Below are positions 48,958 to 59,440 of a DNA stretch of 64,000 nt, piece by piece (position 1 is the first letter of the stretch; each line of letters opens with the position of its first letter). The translations under genes were made by a program, and so were the position numbers. Source of the stretch: Cyrtodaria siliqua. Taxonomy: Eukaryota > Mollusca > Bivalvia > Adapedonta > Hiatellidae. The stretch is from assembly GCA_037043455.1 (NCBI GenBank), contig JAWPHD010001294.1, positions 124,001 through 188,000 of the forward strand, given 5' to 3'. The notes under the pieces were generated by a model. That model searched no databases. It worked only from the letters and a program-made list of their open reading frames with translations, and was not told the DNA's origin.

Positions 48958-50045
48958 ATGCCGTTTTCGGTTATAAAAGAGGTGTTCATCTTCCTATTAG
49001 ATAATATTTTCGTCAGGTATGGCACCACCGTTTATAGACAAATTGTTGGTATCCCTATTGGTACGCACTGTGCACCATTTGTCGCAGATTTGTTTTTATT
49101 TTGCTATGAAAAAGATTGCATGTTGAGTCTTACACCAGATACCAAGGCAGATGCCTTTAATGACACCTCTCGGTATCTGGATGACATATTGAACATTGAC
49201 AACCCTTTCTTTCCAACTATGGTTAATAATATATATCCTGAAATACTTAGCTTAACAAAGCTAATATATCTGATAATAACGCTTCCTTTCTCGTTTTAGA
49301 TCTCTCGACTGAAAATGGTGAAATTATTAGCAAAATATATTACAAGAGAGATGATTTTAATTTTGACATTGTTAATTATCCCCACTTGGATGGGGATGTT
49401 CTCCGAGCAACTTATTATGGGGTGTATGTGTCTTAACTTATTCGTTTTTCAAGAGCTTGTAATCGAGTTGAGGACTTTAATATTCGTAATCTTTGGATAA
49501 CTAAAAATCTACTCCATCAGGGCTATGCTTAATTTTATTATCGAAACCCTGATCTTCTTTCCAAATATAAAAGTAATTTAAGGACTCTTCTGCGACAAGG
49601 ACTATCACTACTTGACTTCTATAGTGATGCGATTTATAAACTTCGAAATATTCTTGGTCATGATCACTTTCATACTATATTTGTTAAACTTGTTAAAATG
49701 GTTATCAAAAGAGGTTATGACCATATCATTTTGCAACACAGTGCATGCTTGGTGGTGGACCCTTTTACAGTTCACAACTATGTTTTCCTCTTTAATTGTA
49801 CGATGACCGGACAGGCTGTGGACCCTATGATGACGCCTACCTAAAGCTCATTGGGACGGTGGCGTTTGATGTTTGTCTATGATCTTTCTTGTCGTGCCCT
49901 TAACGGTTTATTCTCTTCTTGCTCTGACTTCTGCCAAGTCACTGAGTATATTCATTGTGGCTTTCTAGGCTATTTTTTTGTATTATATTTACACGAGCAT
50001 GTTTGTGTTTTACTTATATTGCCTATTGATGCTGCCTTGTTGGTT
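48958..50045 (+). pseudogene. Reverse-transcriptase remnant, + copy in D2
   Basis: Same family as 28420-29535. The first frame (48940-49299) gives KEVFIFLLDNIFVRYG, VGIPIGTHCAPFVADLFLF, TSRYLDDILNIDNPFFPTMV. Relative to D1 it lacks a few codons before TSRYLDD and has a frame break after NNIYPE. Later frames give LAKYITREM-type out-of-frame sequence and, near 49745-49840, an LVVDPFT and MTGQAVDPMM-type C-terminus. The non-coding 3' part then runs to GTTAGAGATTAG, where the tail repeat begins at 50050. Non-functional. Confidence 0.8.
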
Positions 50046-50049
50046 AGAG

Positions 50050-50420
50050 ATTAGATCATGGCGGGGATTTCTTTATTTACACTGTCCTGTTTTAATGGGA
50101 ATACAGTAGGGTAATTGTTAGGTTTGATGCACCCTAGAACCGGTTTAAACACCCAGTGGCCTACTTTGCCACTGACCGTTCCAAGGCGGTAGCCCTATTG
50201 TCAACCCTTTTGTGTTTGTGATGTCGTTTACTTTTATTATTACTTTTGCCTTCTTGTTTGTCTGTTTTCATGTTTGTTTCTGTGTTTTGTGGTTGACTGT
50301 TCTCCTTGAATGCTACTTTCCCTGTCCGAGCTTTTTATATTTCTTTGTTTTGTGGTTGACTGTCCTCCTTGAATGCTGCGTTCCCTGTCCGATCTTTTTA
50401 TATTTCTTTTCAGCTTATAA
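50050..50420 (+). repeat. Retroelement-tail repeat directly following the RT element (D2)
   Basis: It begins GGCGGGGATTTCTTTATTTA immediately after the RT 3' region and contains all landmarks of the 44986 copy. Its last part, GTGGTTGACTGT(C/T)CTCCTTG, is repeated in tandem (near 50290 and 50353). This junction is the best evidence that the tail repeat is the terminal non-coding part of the same element. Frames over it are incidental. Confidence 0.65.
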
Positions 50421-51310
50421 CGTAACACTTTTGCTTAAGATGTCTTTCTTCAGTCGAAGTGACTGTCATTAAAATTACGTGAATTAATTATTTAAGATTG
50501 TCTTTTAGACCTGATGCATTTAAAAATAATTTCCGATTTCACGCGGTCCACTTTAAATAACGTTCTTAATTTTTGCATGTTATTTTCAAATTTTAAGCCT
50601 TCATCAGTGTTCATGTTTTTAGTGAAAGCTGCATTTCCTGTCCGACTTTTATACTATATTTAATGCCGTTACGGTACAGTTTATCTAAAACAGACAAAAG
50701 TTCAATAAATGCTTATAATAATTGTTAAACTCTGTGTTTGCAATTGAAATATGATCGTATGTTTAATTTAAGAGAAACAGATACAAGCTGAATTAATTTT
50801 ATCGCAATATTATGAAACTGACAGATAATATAAATACCAAAAATAAGAATTTTATTCATAGTGTGTTAATAATAACCATATAAATACCTATACCAATAAC
50901 TATGTCCGTCAAATTTGTCAATATTTATGTGTTTTTGTTTGTTTGCTTTTTTTGTGAATGTCAGCATATGTGTGTGTTTTGCCATCAAATCCTAAGACAT
51001 TTTGAGTTATGTTTTTTATTCATTTATTTATTCTGATACTGAAGTATTAAAACTTATTTTTATACAGGAGAAGGGCCTCACAATACCTGCAGCTAATGTT
51101 TTGAACCATAATTTTGATAAATGTAACATATGTAAAGCACTGAATTTCATGCTAATGTTCGCTGAAATCGTGAAAAAAGAAAAATAGCAACCGAATCAAT
51201 ACATTATCCACTTGTATTTCCAAACATGCACATATCTGAATACTAGCAATGCAGCTTTCACAGAACACAGTAAACCCCAAACACGCAAAAAGACAAACGT
51301 CACAAGCACA
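50421..51310. other. D2-specific spacer with an exon-like segment
   Basis: Mostly AT-rich. About 51050-51187 reads TTTTTATACAG then an open frame of about 40 codons (GEKGLTIPAANVL-like start, KCNICKALNF in the middle) ending in TAG. The first 45 bases or so also occur inside the 184-bp insert in D1. This is possibly a captured exon. Family not recognised. Confidence 0.4.
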
Positions 51311-52260
51311 AAAAGTGTTGACAGTAGGACTTCCGCCTTGGAACGGTCAGTGCCAAAAAGGTCGCTAGGGATTTAAACCAGGTTCTAGGGTGCACAAACT
51401 CACACTTACCCTACTGTCATCCCAATTAAACGGGACAGTGTAAATAAAGAAATCCCCGCCATGAACTATTCTCTTACCATCAAGGCAGCATTAATAGGCA
51501 ATATAAGTAAAACACAAAGATGCTCGTGTATATATAAATAGCCTAGAAAGCCACAAAGAAGGTACTCGATGACTCGCCAGAAGTCAGAGCAACAAGAGAA
51601 TAAACAATTGAGGGCACGCAAGACAAGATCACAGACAAGAAGTCAGGTTGTGATAGTCCTTGTCGCAGAAGAGTTCTTAAATTACTTTTATATATGGAAA
51701 GAAGATCAGGGTTACAATAATAACATTTTGCAAAGGTTTTACGAAGTTTATGGTAACGATTGCCCTGATGGAGTAGCTTTTTAGTTAAACAAAAATTACG
51801 AATATTAAAGTCCTCATCTCTAGTACAACCTCTAGAAAAACGAATAAGTTGAGACACATAGACACCATAAGAAGTTGCTCAGGAACATCCCCATCTGAAT
51901 GGAGATAATTAAAAATTTGAAAATCTAAATCATCTCTCTTGTCATAGATTTTGCTAATATTTCACTATTTTCAATAGAGAGATGTAAATCGAGAAAAGAA
52001 GCGTTAGTATCAGAAATATTAGCTTTGTTAAGTTAAAGTGCTTTCGAATATACATTATTAACCACAGTAGAAAAGAAAGGGTTGTCAATGTTCAATATGT
52101 CATCCAGATACCGGGAGGTGTCATTAAAGGCTTCAATAACATCTGCCTGTGTATCTGGTAAAAGACTCAACATGAAATCTCTTTCATAGCAATATAAAAA
52201 CAAATCTGCGACAAGGGGTGCACAGTTCGTACCTATTAACAAATTCATTAATAAATTTAA
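51310..52260 (-). pseudogene. Reverse-transcriptase remnant and tail, inverted - copy in D2
   Basis: On the - strand, in its own order: GTNCAPLVADLFLYCYERD and TSRYLDDILNIDN (52033-52248), a broken middle, SQLIRFSRGC, EDFNIRNFCLTKK, YRYHKLRKTF-like and LRTLLRQGLSQPDF (51543-51857). The frame then passes through the same internal deletion as the D1 - copy into the 3' non-coding part. The tail repeat follows (51310-51465, inverted). The shared deletion shows both - copies predate the D1/D2 duplication. Confidence 0.8.
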
Positions 52261-52924
52261 TATAGATAGGTATATCGTAGATCAACCGTTCCAGTGCGAT
52301 GGGCCTATTGTCAACCCGTTTGTGTTTTTGATGTCTTATCTTGACTTTTATTCATCTTTAAAGCTGTTATTTGTGTATGTGTGCTTTTGTGGTTGACTGT
52401 CGTCCTTGAATGCTACTTTTCATGTTATATCTACTTTTGAGGTTACTACATTTTAGTTTGAATACAACACATATCACAATCACAAATATGTCGTTTTCTT
52501 TTCCGAAGCAGTAGCCAAACATTAATCAGTATTTAACCATTACACTATTTCCGCACGAACTCTTTGTCATGTGGATGATTGCACGAAGACGATTATAGAA
52601 AAAAACACGCCACATTGCAGTTCTCGAGGACATTCATCATTTGCTAAACAAATGAATTCTATCAAAATAACGTCGTTACATTATCGATAAGTAACCGATT
52701 TCAGCGTCAAAATGCAATACAGTGTAAATAAAAGTACATCCCATCAAAAGAAAAGGAAATATCTAACAATGAATTCCACATCAAGAGAAATTAGGAAACG
52801 ATACACATATATGTTATGTTAAAAATACATTAAAAAAGAAACATTATTAGAAACATCTTCAGCAAAAGGGAAAACAATCTAGGGTACGACCACGAAACAT
52901 GAGGGACTAATGTTCAAGCAACAA

Positions 52925-53360
52925 CCTCACCTTTAATTGTGCAATGACTGCCTGACTACCTAACGCCCAAAAGGACGGTGACGTTTGATGTTTGTCTGCG
53001 ATCTTGTCTTGTTGTGCCCTCAATGGTTTGTTCTCTTGTTGCTCTGGCTTCTGCCAAGTCACTGAGTACCTTCTTTGGGGCTTTCTAGGCTATTGTTTTT
53101 TTGTATTTATAATGTCCCGTCTTATTGGGATTACAGTAGCGTAAGTGTGTGGTTTGGTGACCCTATTACCTGGTTTAAATCCCCAGCGGCCTTGTTTGCC
53201 ACTTACCGTTTTGTCAACCCTTTTGTGTTTGTGATGTCTTATTTGACCTTTTGTTCATCTTTAAATGTGTTCTTTATTTCTGTGTATGTTTGTGGTTGAC
53301 TGTCGTCCTTGAATGCTGCTTTTGCTGTTCGATTTTTATATCTATATTTTCAGTGTTTCA
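52925..53360 (+). pseudogene. 3' end of the reverse-transcriptase element (D2)
   Basis: The counterpart of 31530-31940: a few terminal codons, the 3' non-coding region and a tail-repeat copy with TTTACA-less start (ATAATGTCCCGTCTTATTGG). Confidence 0.65.
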
Positions 53361-55225
53361 GAAGGTTCAATCATTGAGTCCCAAGATGTAATCTTGTCAT
53401 CGCGCAAGAGAAAAGTAAAGCGTACTGACTGACTGTAGAAAGGTCAATCACCAAGCTTAATATAACTTGATGTAACTTGATATGTTGGTCTCTATTTGGA
53501 TTTGAGAAACTAGTATACCACATGTATATCACATGTATATTACATGCATATTACATAACTGTGTGACATGAACTTTCTAGTGGTAATTCATATGATATAT
53601 ATAACAGTATACTTTTTCAGTTTTACGTAATTTACACAAATGTATGTAATATGTCCAAACCACACCGAGCACAACATTCAACGGAATAAAGTTAATTATC
53701 AATACGCACCGACATTAGAGGCATAAGACATAACATAACATACTAAAACTACATATCCACTGATCGAACTTATCATCAGTCAAACTTGGCTTTTCAAACA
53801 TATTTTATCGCTGAAACAGTTCACGACTGTAATTATTTCGTCGAACCTCATCATAATACTTGAAATAGCGACAACAGGATCGTGTTTTCCTAGTGACATT
53901 ACCATACAATACCAACATATGTGTTTCATAAGATATGTATGTAGTCATTGAAAACTGATTATCCCCGGGAAATAAGCTAGCCTATGTGGCAGTATTCGAC
54001 AAATAAACGCTAGCGAGAAAGGAAAAACGGCAAACGTCTGAGCTCGACTTAATTATATCATAAAACGAACTGCCGAAAGATTCAAGTAAATAATTTATCA
54101 GCTTCCTTCAACTTCCTTGTGTTGTTTATGATTTCAATGCAAAGCTAATGTTCAACGCAGTAATTCCGCAATAACCATACTATATGGACAGTGCGACAAT
54201 ATCTGTTTCATCGCTATGACGATTCAACATGGATGTAAAGTTAATGAGGTCAGTTAACAGTCCGTTGAAGTGCACATCACTTACAGTGTACATGTATCAA
54301 CGACAAATCAACCCACACACACAACGTGTCTTGAGTGTTCTTGCATAGCTAAGGCCCGGGTTATGACAAAAGACAACGGTTACATAATGTATGTAGCCCT
54401 TGGATTTAATAGCATAGTACTTTTGTGATACAAATGTAATAAAAGGCAGCCTTCAACAAATCAAAATGAATGGAAAATGTCAGTAATTATTTGATGGCAA
54501 ATGGTCCAGTAGATCGATGGGTACGATTTAAATACATAACACTTTTTACGTCTCTAGAAATATGTGCGGTTACTTTACTATGATATAAATATACATTGAA
54601 ACTTTTTACGAAAACTTCTTGTTTAAAAGATACATATCACGTGAATCCAGAGACTCCGTGTTTGGAGTACATCCAATAGTCACGACATGAACAAACATTG
54701 CTGCTTATCACGCATGTCAAGAATGATCCTGGATTCTTGGAAAAGTAAGTAGTATGTCTACCGGAACAAGACAATGGGACGAAATAATCCAATTAAAAGC
54801 TTGTCTCTTGTGGTCCGGGAAATAAAAAGAGCCACGACTGTCAGTATCTCTACACCCATCAGAAATAATGTATGTGTTCTCTGTTGTAATTTCCCAGGAG
54901 AAATATCGCATAATGGACAAATATGCATCCTGTGAGTAAGCATTTGTGACAATATATGGTTTGATTATTCTAGGGAATAAACGTTAAGGCATTCCATGGG
55001 GAGTAAAACATACTAGCTTACGTTATATATAACCACCGAACTATATATTGTTTAATAATTGCATAATGTAGTATACCGTTCAACATTGTAAAGGCGGAAT
55101 ATACTTATTGAAACGCTGTGTAACTTAGAAAAGTCCACAATGCAATCAAATACAACTGAATTACATTTTTAAACTAGGAAAAAAAAATATAGCTTCAATA
55201 ACCGTGTTGTTAACTGGAGTAATAT

Positions 55226-55380
55226 ACAGAGGATCTTAAACGAGTTCCCATTTCATATAATATTTATGAAACGAGTTATGAATTATTTTAATTTTACCGG
55301 GCCTTTTGGCGAGTTAAAATTAAAAATAATTCATAACGATAAATCTTATATTGAATGGGAACAAGTTTAAGATCCTTTTT
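55226..55380. mobile_element. AGGATCTT foldback MITE (right edge of D2)
   Basis: AGGATCTTAAACGAGTTCCC at 55230 is inverted as GGGAACAAGTTTAAGATCCT, ending 55376. The arms also contain GTTATGAATTATT and its inverse, around a CCGGGCCTTTTGGCG turn. It sits exactly where D2 loses homology with D1, so it interrupts or defines the D2 edge. It is followed by TTTATCACATAAC, as at 24199-24220. Confidence 0.75.
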
Positions 55381-55949
55381 ATCACATAACATTGCAATCA
55401 AATAAATACAAATTAATTCAGATGAACATAGAACCGTCACGACGTCAGACACACTTATGCGCCAAAACGTCATAAAATATGTGACGTCGTAACTTCGCGT
55501 CTCACACATAACGTTGTATATAAAAGAGTTCGTATTTTACCTCTTTACAAAATAGCAGTTTACGCCAACTTTTTAACAAACCAACAACAATGTTTTGTAT
55601 AACGTGCATTATTTTTATAAGCCGTCACAAATAATAAGTTTATGACTCAGATCAGGGTGAATTTGTAATAAATAAAATATAATTATTGTAAATAATTGAG
55701 TTTGTGCGGTTAATCAGCCGTCCTTGCCGGTTGTTAGTCTCCATTGGATTCATTATCAACAAAGCAGAGATCACATGACCTCTTGCCTTCTATTGCAAAC
55801 AAAGAAACATCAACAGAATTGAGAAGTTACAATTTTCATCAAATTCCCGGATTCTATTCCGTTTTTGGTTTATATGCGTTGTTGCATAAGTTAATAAGGA
55901 TACTAACGGGAAGTATTGTTCTGTTGTACAGTTCATTGCATGCTGTTTT
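55381..55949. other. Unassigned spacer
   Basis: Mostly AT-rich. Nothing convincing beyond short frames on both strands. Confidence 0.45.
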
Positions 55950-56279
55950 GTGTGTAAAAAGTTTGTTGTTTTTGTTTTGCGATACACAATGCATACGGCG
56001 GACTGCCATAATACACAGGGCCGCAGAATAACGGTATTCGGACATAGTTTTGTTAAGCGCTTAAAATGCTTTGTAAATGATAAACCTAAAGGATTTTCAC
56101 TACGAACAAGGGATGTCACTGTGGATATTTATGGATTCGGTGGTCTTAAGTTAAGGAATGACGAACATAAACGGTTACACAAAGTGGAAACATTGTTGGC
56201 TACACAAAATACTTCCGCAGTATTCGTGACTGTATGTTACGTCAGCTTAAGTGGTGAGTGTTGTACAGGTTTTGTGTAA
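55950..56279 (+). CDS. Possible exon with SGNH-hydrolase-like start
   Basis: A 109-codon frame whose middle reads RRITVFGHSFVKRL, then KGFSLRTRDVTVDIYGFGGL, then a run of charged residues and SAVFVTVCYV. G-H-S after a hydrophobic strand, followed about 30 residues later by a GFGG turn, resembles block I and block II of the SGNH/GDSL fold (nucleophile Ser in GxS). Invertebrate genomes hold many such domains in genes and in some transposons. The later catalytic blocks are not visible. A donor-like GTGAGT lies at 56254-56259, so the true exon may end there and continue elsewhere, but I found no partner exon. The upstream Met is not supported. Low confidence. Confidence 0.3.
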   Translation: MCKKFVVFVLRYTMHTADCHNTQGRRITVFGHSFVKRLKCFVNDKPKGFSLRTRDVTVDIYGFGGLKLRNDEHKRLHKVETLLATQNTSAVFVTVCYVSLSGECCTGFV

Positions 56280-57000
56280 ACACATAGTGATATATTATAT
56301 TTGGCCGTGGTTAATTCTCATTACTATGAACCAGTCTGTATTGTTATAACATGCATATAACGTGCCACGTTGTTTTTTCTAGCAGCGTTAGGACACATAC
56401 GCCTGTATGCTGTGTGCACTGTTAATCATCGGCTGCTTCTCCTTTCACTACATCTGGCCGACACAGAGCAGATTATATCGGGGGCATGCAGACGCTTTCA
56501 GTTTGTTATCGGGGCCGGGCTCGGTACCGTTTCAACAACAGTCACATTTGATGACTGATTTCATCACTTTATCGTGTGATACTGGCTAAACTTGAGTTTG
56601 CTCGGTGTAAATTAGACCCTGGTATATTTATGTTGTAAATGTCATATCTCTGCTGCAGTCCGTGTGTTATGATAGGGATTACCAGAATGGCTATGTTCTG
56701 TGGTTTCACCTACATCAGAGATGGGTGCAATTTATGTATTTGGAATACACAGTTATCTATATGTACACTGTCAAGTCTTGCGGTGTCTGAGCATGTTGTT
56801 GGCATACAACATATATATATTGGAAAGATGTTGGTATATGGTGAAATGCCGCATGTTTGTATTGTTGGTTACAATGTGTGTGTTGATACAGGTATATATA
56901 TCTATATATATATAAGGGTGAGAAAATACATACATCTACAACATACCTTTCAAAAAGCACTGGATCCCCGAGGGGATACGAAAATGTTGGAATAAATTAA
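56280..57000. other. Spacer between exon-like frame and Penelope palindrome
   Basis: Holds frames without family features. About 56829-56890 contains one diverged unit of the satellite at 61560-62347 (TGTTGGTATATGGTGAAATG). About 56885-56925 is a GTATATATATC-type AT repeat. 56930-57000 includes CACTGGATCCCCGAGGGGAT just outside the left arm of the palindrome. Confidence 0.55.
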
Positions 57001-59207
57001 TAGATGGGGAAAAAAACATTTATACAGTGCTATAGTTTACAAAAACTCAAGCGCTTTCGGCTAACGCCTTCATCAGGAGTACACAAACACGAAAATAACA
57101 AATACGAAACAAAAAACACTAAAATACACGGCAGTTTAAACAAAACTCTTTGAGAAACAACTTATCGTTTGGCAGTGTTGCAGAAACTGTTTTCTTTGAA
57201 TAGACACTCTGGAGCCAAATGTGATACTAATAAAAGAACATATCTGGTTGGATGAGGGAAGAACTGTACCCTGACATTTAGTTATGAAGAGAGAGTAAAA
57301 ATGTGAAAAAGATAACACAAGCCCTACCTCAAAAGCTTAAACCTAAAATCGATACTGCAGGATAAAGTATAAAGCAACTCCAAAGCTAGTGAAAACAATG
57401 ACTAAGGCTAAACAAATTAAATTAAATAAATGGAGATATTTTGATCAAGGGAAGTAACAAAAGTACTAATAATAGAACATTGCTGGTTGGATTAAAGTGA
57501 AATTGTACGCTGACATTTATTATTAGTTATGAAGAGAGAGTATGTGAGTGAATAACCCTACTTCTATACATAAGACAAAGAATCGATACTGCAGGATATA
57601 GCAAAAACAACTCCAAAGTTAATTGAATAAGGCTAAAATAATATATAAATGGAGAAAATTGGATCAAGGGAAGTAATAAAAACCGGAGTATGTGTGTTTA
57701 CATTTATATATTCTGTAAGATGTATCTAGTCCCCTTTGTTGATTCCTACTGGATGTTTTGTGTTTAAGCGTCTTATCCAGTACGTTTCACGCAATTTACG
57801 TTCTGCGTCGGTCCAATTTGGATTGTGTTCGATGCATGTCAGAGACAAGTCGTTGAACGTGTGGCCTTCTGAACTGAAGTGTTCGGCCGCTGGCGACCTA
57901 GCAAACCTACGTAATTTACAATCGGAGCGATGGAGGTTAAATCGGAGGTTCAACGCCTGCTTAGTTTCAGCGACATACTGTTTTTTGCAAATCAAGCACG
58001 TCATTAAGTAGATGACGTTTGCGGATTTGCAGTTTGTGACACTTTTGATTGTGTTTTTGGCACCGAGTGAAGATAAGAAAAAAATTGCGGGAGACATGTA
58101 TTTACAAGTCTGACATCTCGATGTATGGCAAGGGCCTGACTGTCCTGTGGTCTGAGTATTGGAGTCGGGTTTCAACTTGGCTGCAACAAGGATGTCGCGG
58201 AGACTTTTAGGTCTCCTGTACGCCATAATGGGTTTTCTAGGCAGCATTTTGTTCAGACGTTCTGACTCCTCTATGTGTGACCAGTGTTTATTAATAATCT
58301 GTTTCACATTGGGAAGGTCAGGGTGGTATGTAAGCACGAAAGGTAAAGTTTGCTCTGAACTGTTTGTCATCGACTGGTATTCAAGGAGTTCTTTTCTGTT
58401 GAGGTTCCGTGCTTTGTCTATTGCATTGACAATGTCTGTCTTGCAGTAACCTCGCCTTGTAAGGTGCTCCGAAAGTTCGCTTGCTCTGATTTCGAATGTA
58501 TTGGTGTTTGAACATATTCGTCTGATACGAAGTGAAAGACTGAACGGTATGTTCTTGCAGCAGTGTTTAGGGTGGCAACTGTTTGGCAGAAGGTACTGGT
58601 GTGTGTCCGTGGGTTTGGAGTAGAGGTCAACAATAATTACATTGTTCTCTATATGTGAAACTGTGTCTAGGAACACGTGTTTCTCATTGGAAACCTCTGC
58701 TGTGAATTTGATTGAGGGATGGAATGCATTGACCTTGTCTATAAAGGCTTGTAAAGTGTCTGGTCCATGACACCATTGCATATCAACATCGTCAATGAAA
58801 CGTAACCACGACAAAGGTTTCAGTGGTACAGATAGGAGGAGTTGTTCTTCCAGTCTGCCCATAAACACATTTGCATATGAAGGTGCCATTTTTGTCCCCA
58901 TGGCGGTGCCCTGAACCTGGAGGTAGTTTTTCCCATTAAATTCGAAATTGTTGCACTTGAGGATAAGCGTAAGGAGCCTAACAAGTATGCTGGTGGGTGG
59001 ATCTTTATGAACTCTACGATCCCATGCCTCCTTACAAGCCAAAATACCTTCTTCGTGAGAAATGTTGGTGTAGAGGGATGTAACATCCAATGATACAAGT
59101 TGAGTGCTTTCCGGGACTGATATGTTGGACTCTAGTCTCCGAAGATAGTCTGTGGTGTCTTTGATGTATGACGATAGAGATACAACATGGGGTCTTAGGT
59201 GAAAGTC
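57001..59207 (-). mobile_element. Penelope-like element, left arm of the palindrome
   Basis: 2207 bp, the reverse complement of 59324-61530 with no visible length difference. It holds most of a - strand Penelope-type ORF, its 3' non-coding region with two imperfect copies of a roughly 219-bp segment, and a hammerhead-like motif (57045-57080) near the outer end. The element is 5'-truncated. The inner 116 bp between the arms (59208-59323) belongs to this copy's ORF only, so this copy is slightly longer in coding than the right one. Confidence 0.95.
57045..57080 (-). ncRNA. Hammerhead-ribozyme-like motif, left arm
   Basis: The reverse complement of 61451-61486, identical by eye: ACTC, CTGATGA, GGC hairpin GCC, GAAA, AGC/GCT, T, GAGT. 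See the right-arm entry for the pairing. It lies near the outer edge of the left arm. Confidence 0.6.
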
Positions 59208-59363
59208 TATAAATTCTGATATTTTTTCTGTGGGATGATCGTTTGCCGATACTATTGGTCGACCGGGATTACCTGGTTTGTGAATCTTTGGTAAAAGATA
59301 AAATCTGCCTGCTTTGGGGTTAGGACTTTCACCTGAGACCCCATGTTGTATCTCTATCGTCAT
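57726..59363 (-). CDS. Penelope-like reverse transcriptase / GIY-YIG endonuclease, 5'-truncated (left copy)
   Basis: 545 codons open on the - strand. Residues 1-12 or so are read from the junction with the other arm, not native. Native motifs in order: [10 protein letters not shown] (21-30), GRPIVSA (34-40), [10 protein letters not shown] (motif A, 91-100), [17 protein letters not shown] (motif B, 151-167), RFIDDV (motif C with the Asp pair, 188-193), HVFLDT (229-234), a Cys-rich linker CHTSRCQTC (412-420), and the endonuclease with IYLMTCLIC (451-459), YVAET (463-467), R474, H478, E512 and the terminal [14 protein letters not shown]. The usual Gly after YV in the second endonuclease motif is Ala. 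No frame break lies within the native part, but the N-terminal region before [10 protein letters not shown] is missing, so the reading frame is uninterrupted yet incomplete. Penelope elements use these two domains for target-primed retrotransposition. Confidence 0.93.
   Translation of the reverse strand: MTIEIQHGVSGESPNPKAGRFYLLPKIHKPGNPGRPIVSANDHPTEKISEFIDFHLRPHVVSLSSYIKDTTDYLRRLESNISVPESTQLVSLDVTSLYTNISHEEGILACKEAWDRRVHKDPPTSILVRLLTLILKCNNFEFNGKNYLQVQGTAMGTKMAPSYANVFMGRLEEQLLLSVPLKPLSWLRFIDDVDMQWCHGPDTLQAFIDKVNAFHPSIKFTAEVSNEKHVFLDTVSHIENNVIIVDLYSKPTDTHQYLLPNSCHPKHCCKNIPFSLSLRIRRICSNTNTFEIRASELSEHLTRRGYCKTDIVNAIDKARNLNRKELLEYQSMTNSSEQTLPFVLTYHPDLPNVKQIINKHWSHIEESERLNKMLPRKPIMAYRRPKSLRDILVAAKLKPDSNTQTTGQSGPCHTSRCQTCKYMSPAIFFLSSLGAKNTIKSVTNCKSANVIYLMTCLICKKQYVAETKQALNLRFNLHRSDCKLRRFARSPAAEHFSSEGHTFNDLSLTCIEHNPNWTDAERKLRETYWIRRLNTKHPVGINKGD
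59208..59323 (-). other. 116-bp centre of the Penelope palindrome
   Basis: Unpaired centre between the inverted arms. It codes for residues around [10 protein letters not shown] and GRPIVSA of the left copy only. At its inner right edge, AGGTGAAAGTC on the - strand matches the same 11 bases in the arm (59197-59207), so the junction between the two copies lies in an 11-bp microhomology. Confidence 0.85.
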
Positions 59364-59440
59364 ACATCAAAGACACCACAGACTATCTTCGGAGACTAGA
59401 GTCCAACATATCAGTCCCGGAAAGCACTCAACTTGTATCA

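Larger units (their letters stand above)
45271..55225 (+). repeat. Segmental duplication D2 (about 10 kb)
   Basis: Collinear with D1 (23620-34103). It contains the palindromic MITE, split R2, two RT fragments in opposite orientation, a third RT 3' end and about 1.8 kb of unassigned sequence (53360-55220). D2-specific material includes about 50050-51560 between the RT fragments. The 64-codon - strand frame at 54758-54952 has its partner at 33637-33831, but the differences are mostly amino-acid-changing, so it is not called as a gene. Confidence 0.92.

Noticed and set aside
55790..56119. 109-codon - strand frame over the SGNH-like region
   Set aside because: It is antisense to the better-supported + strand frame and shows no domain features.
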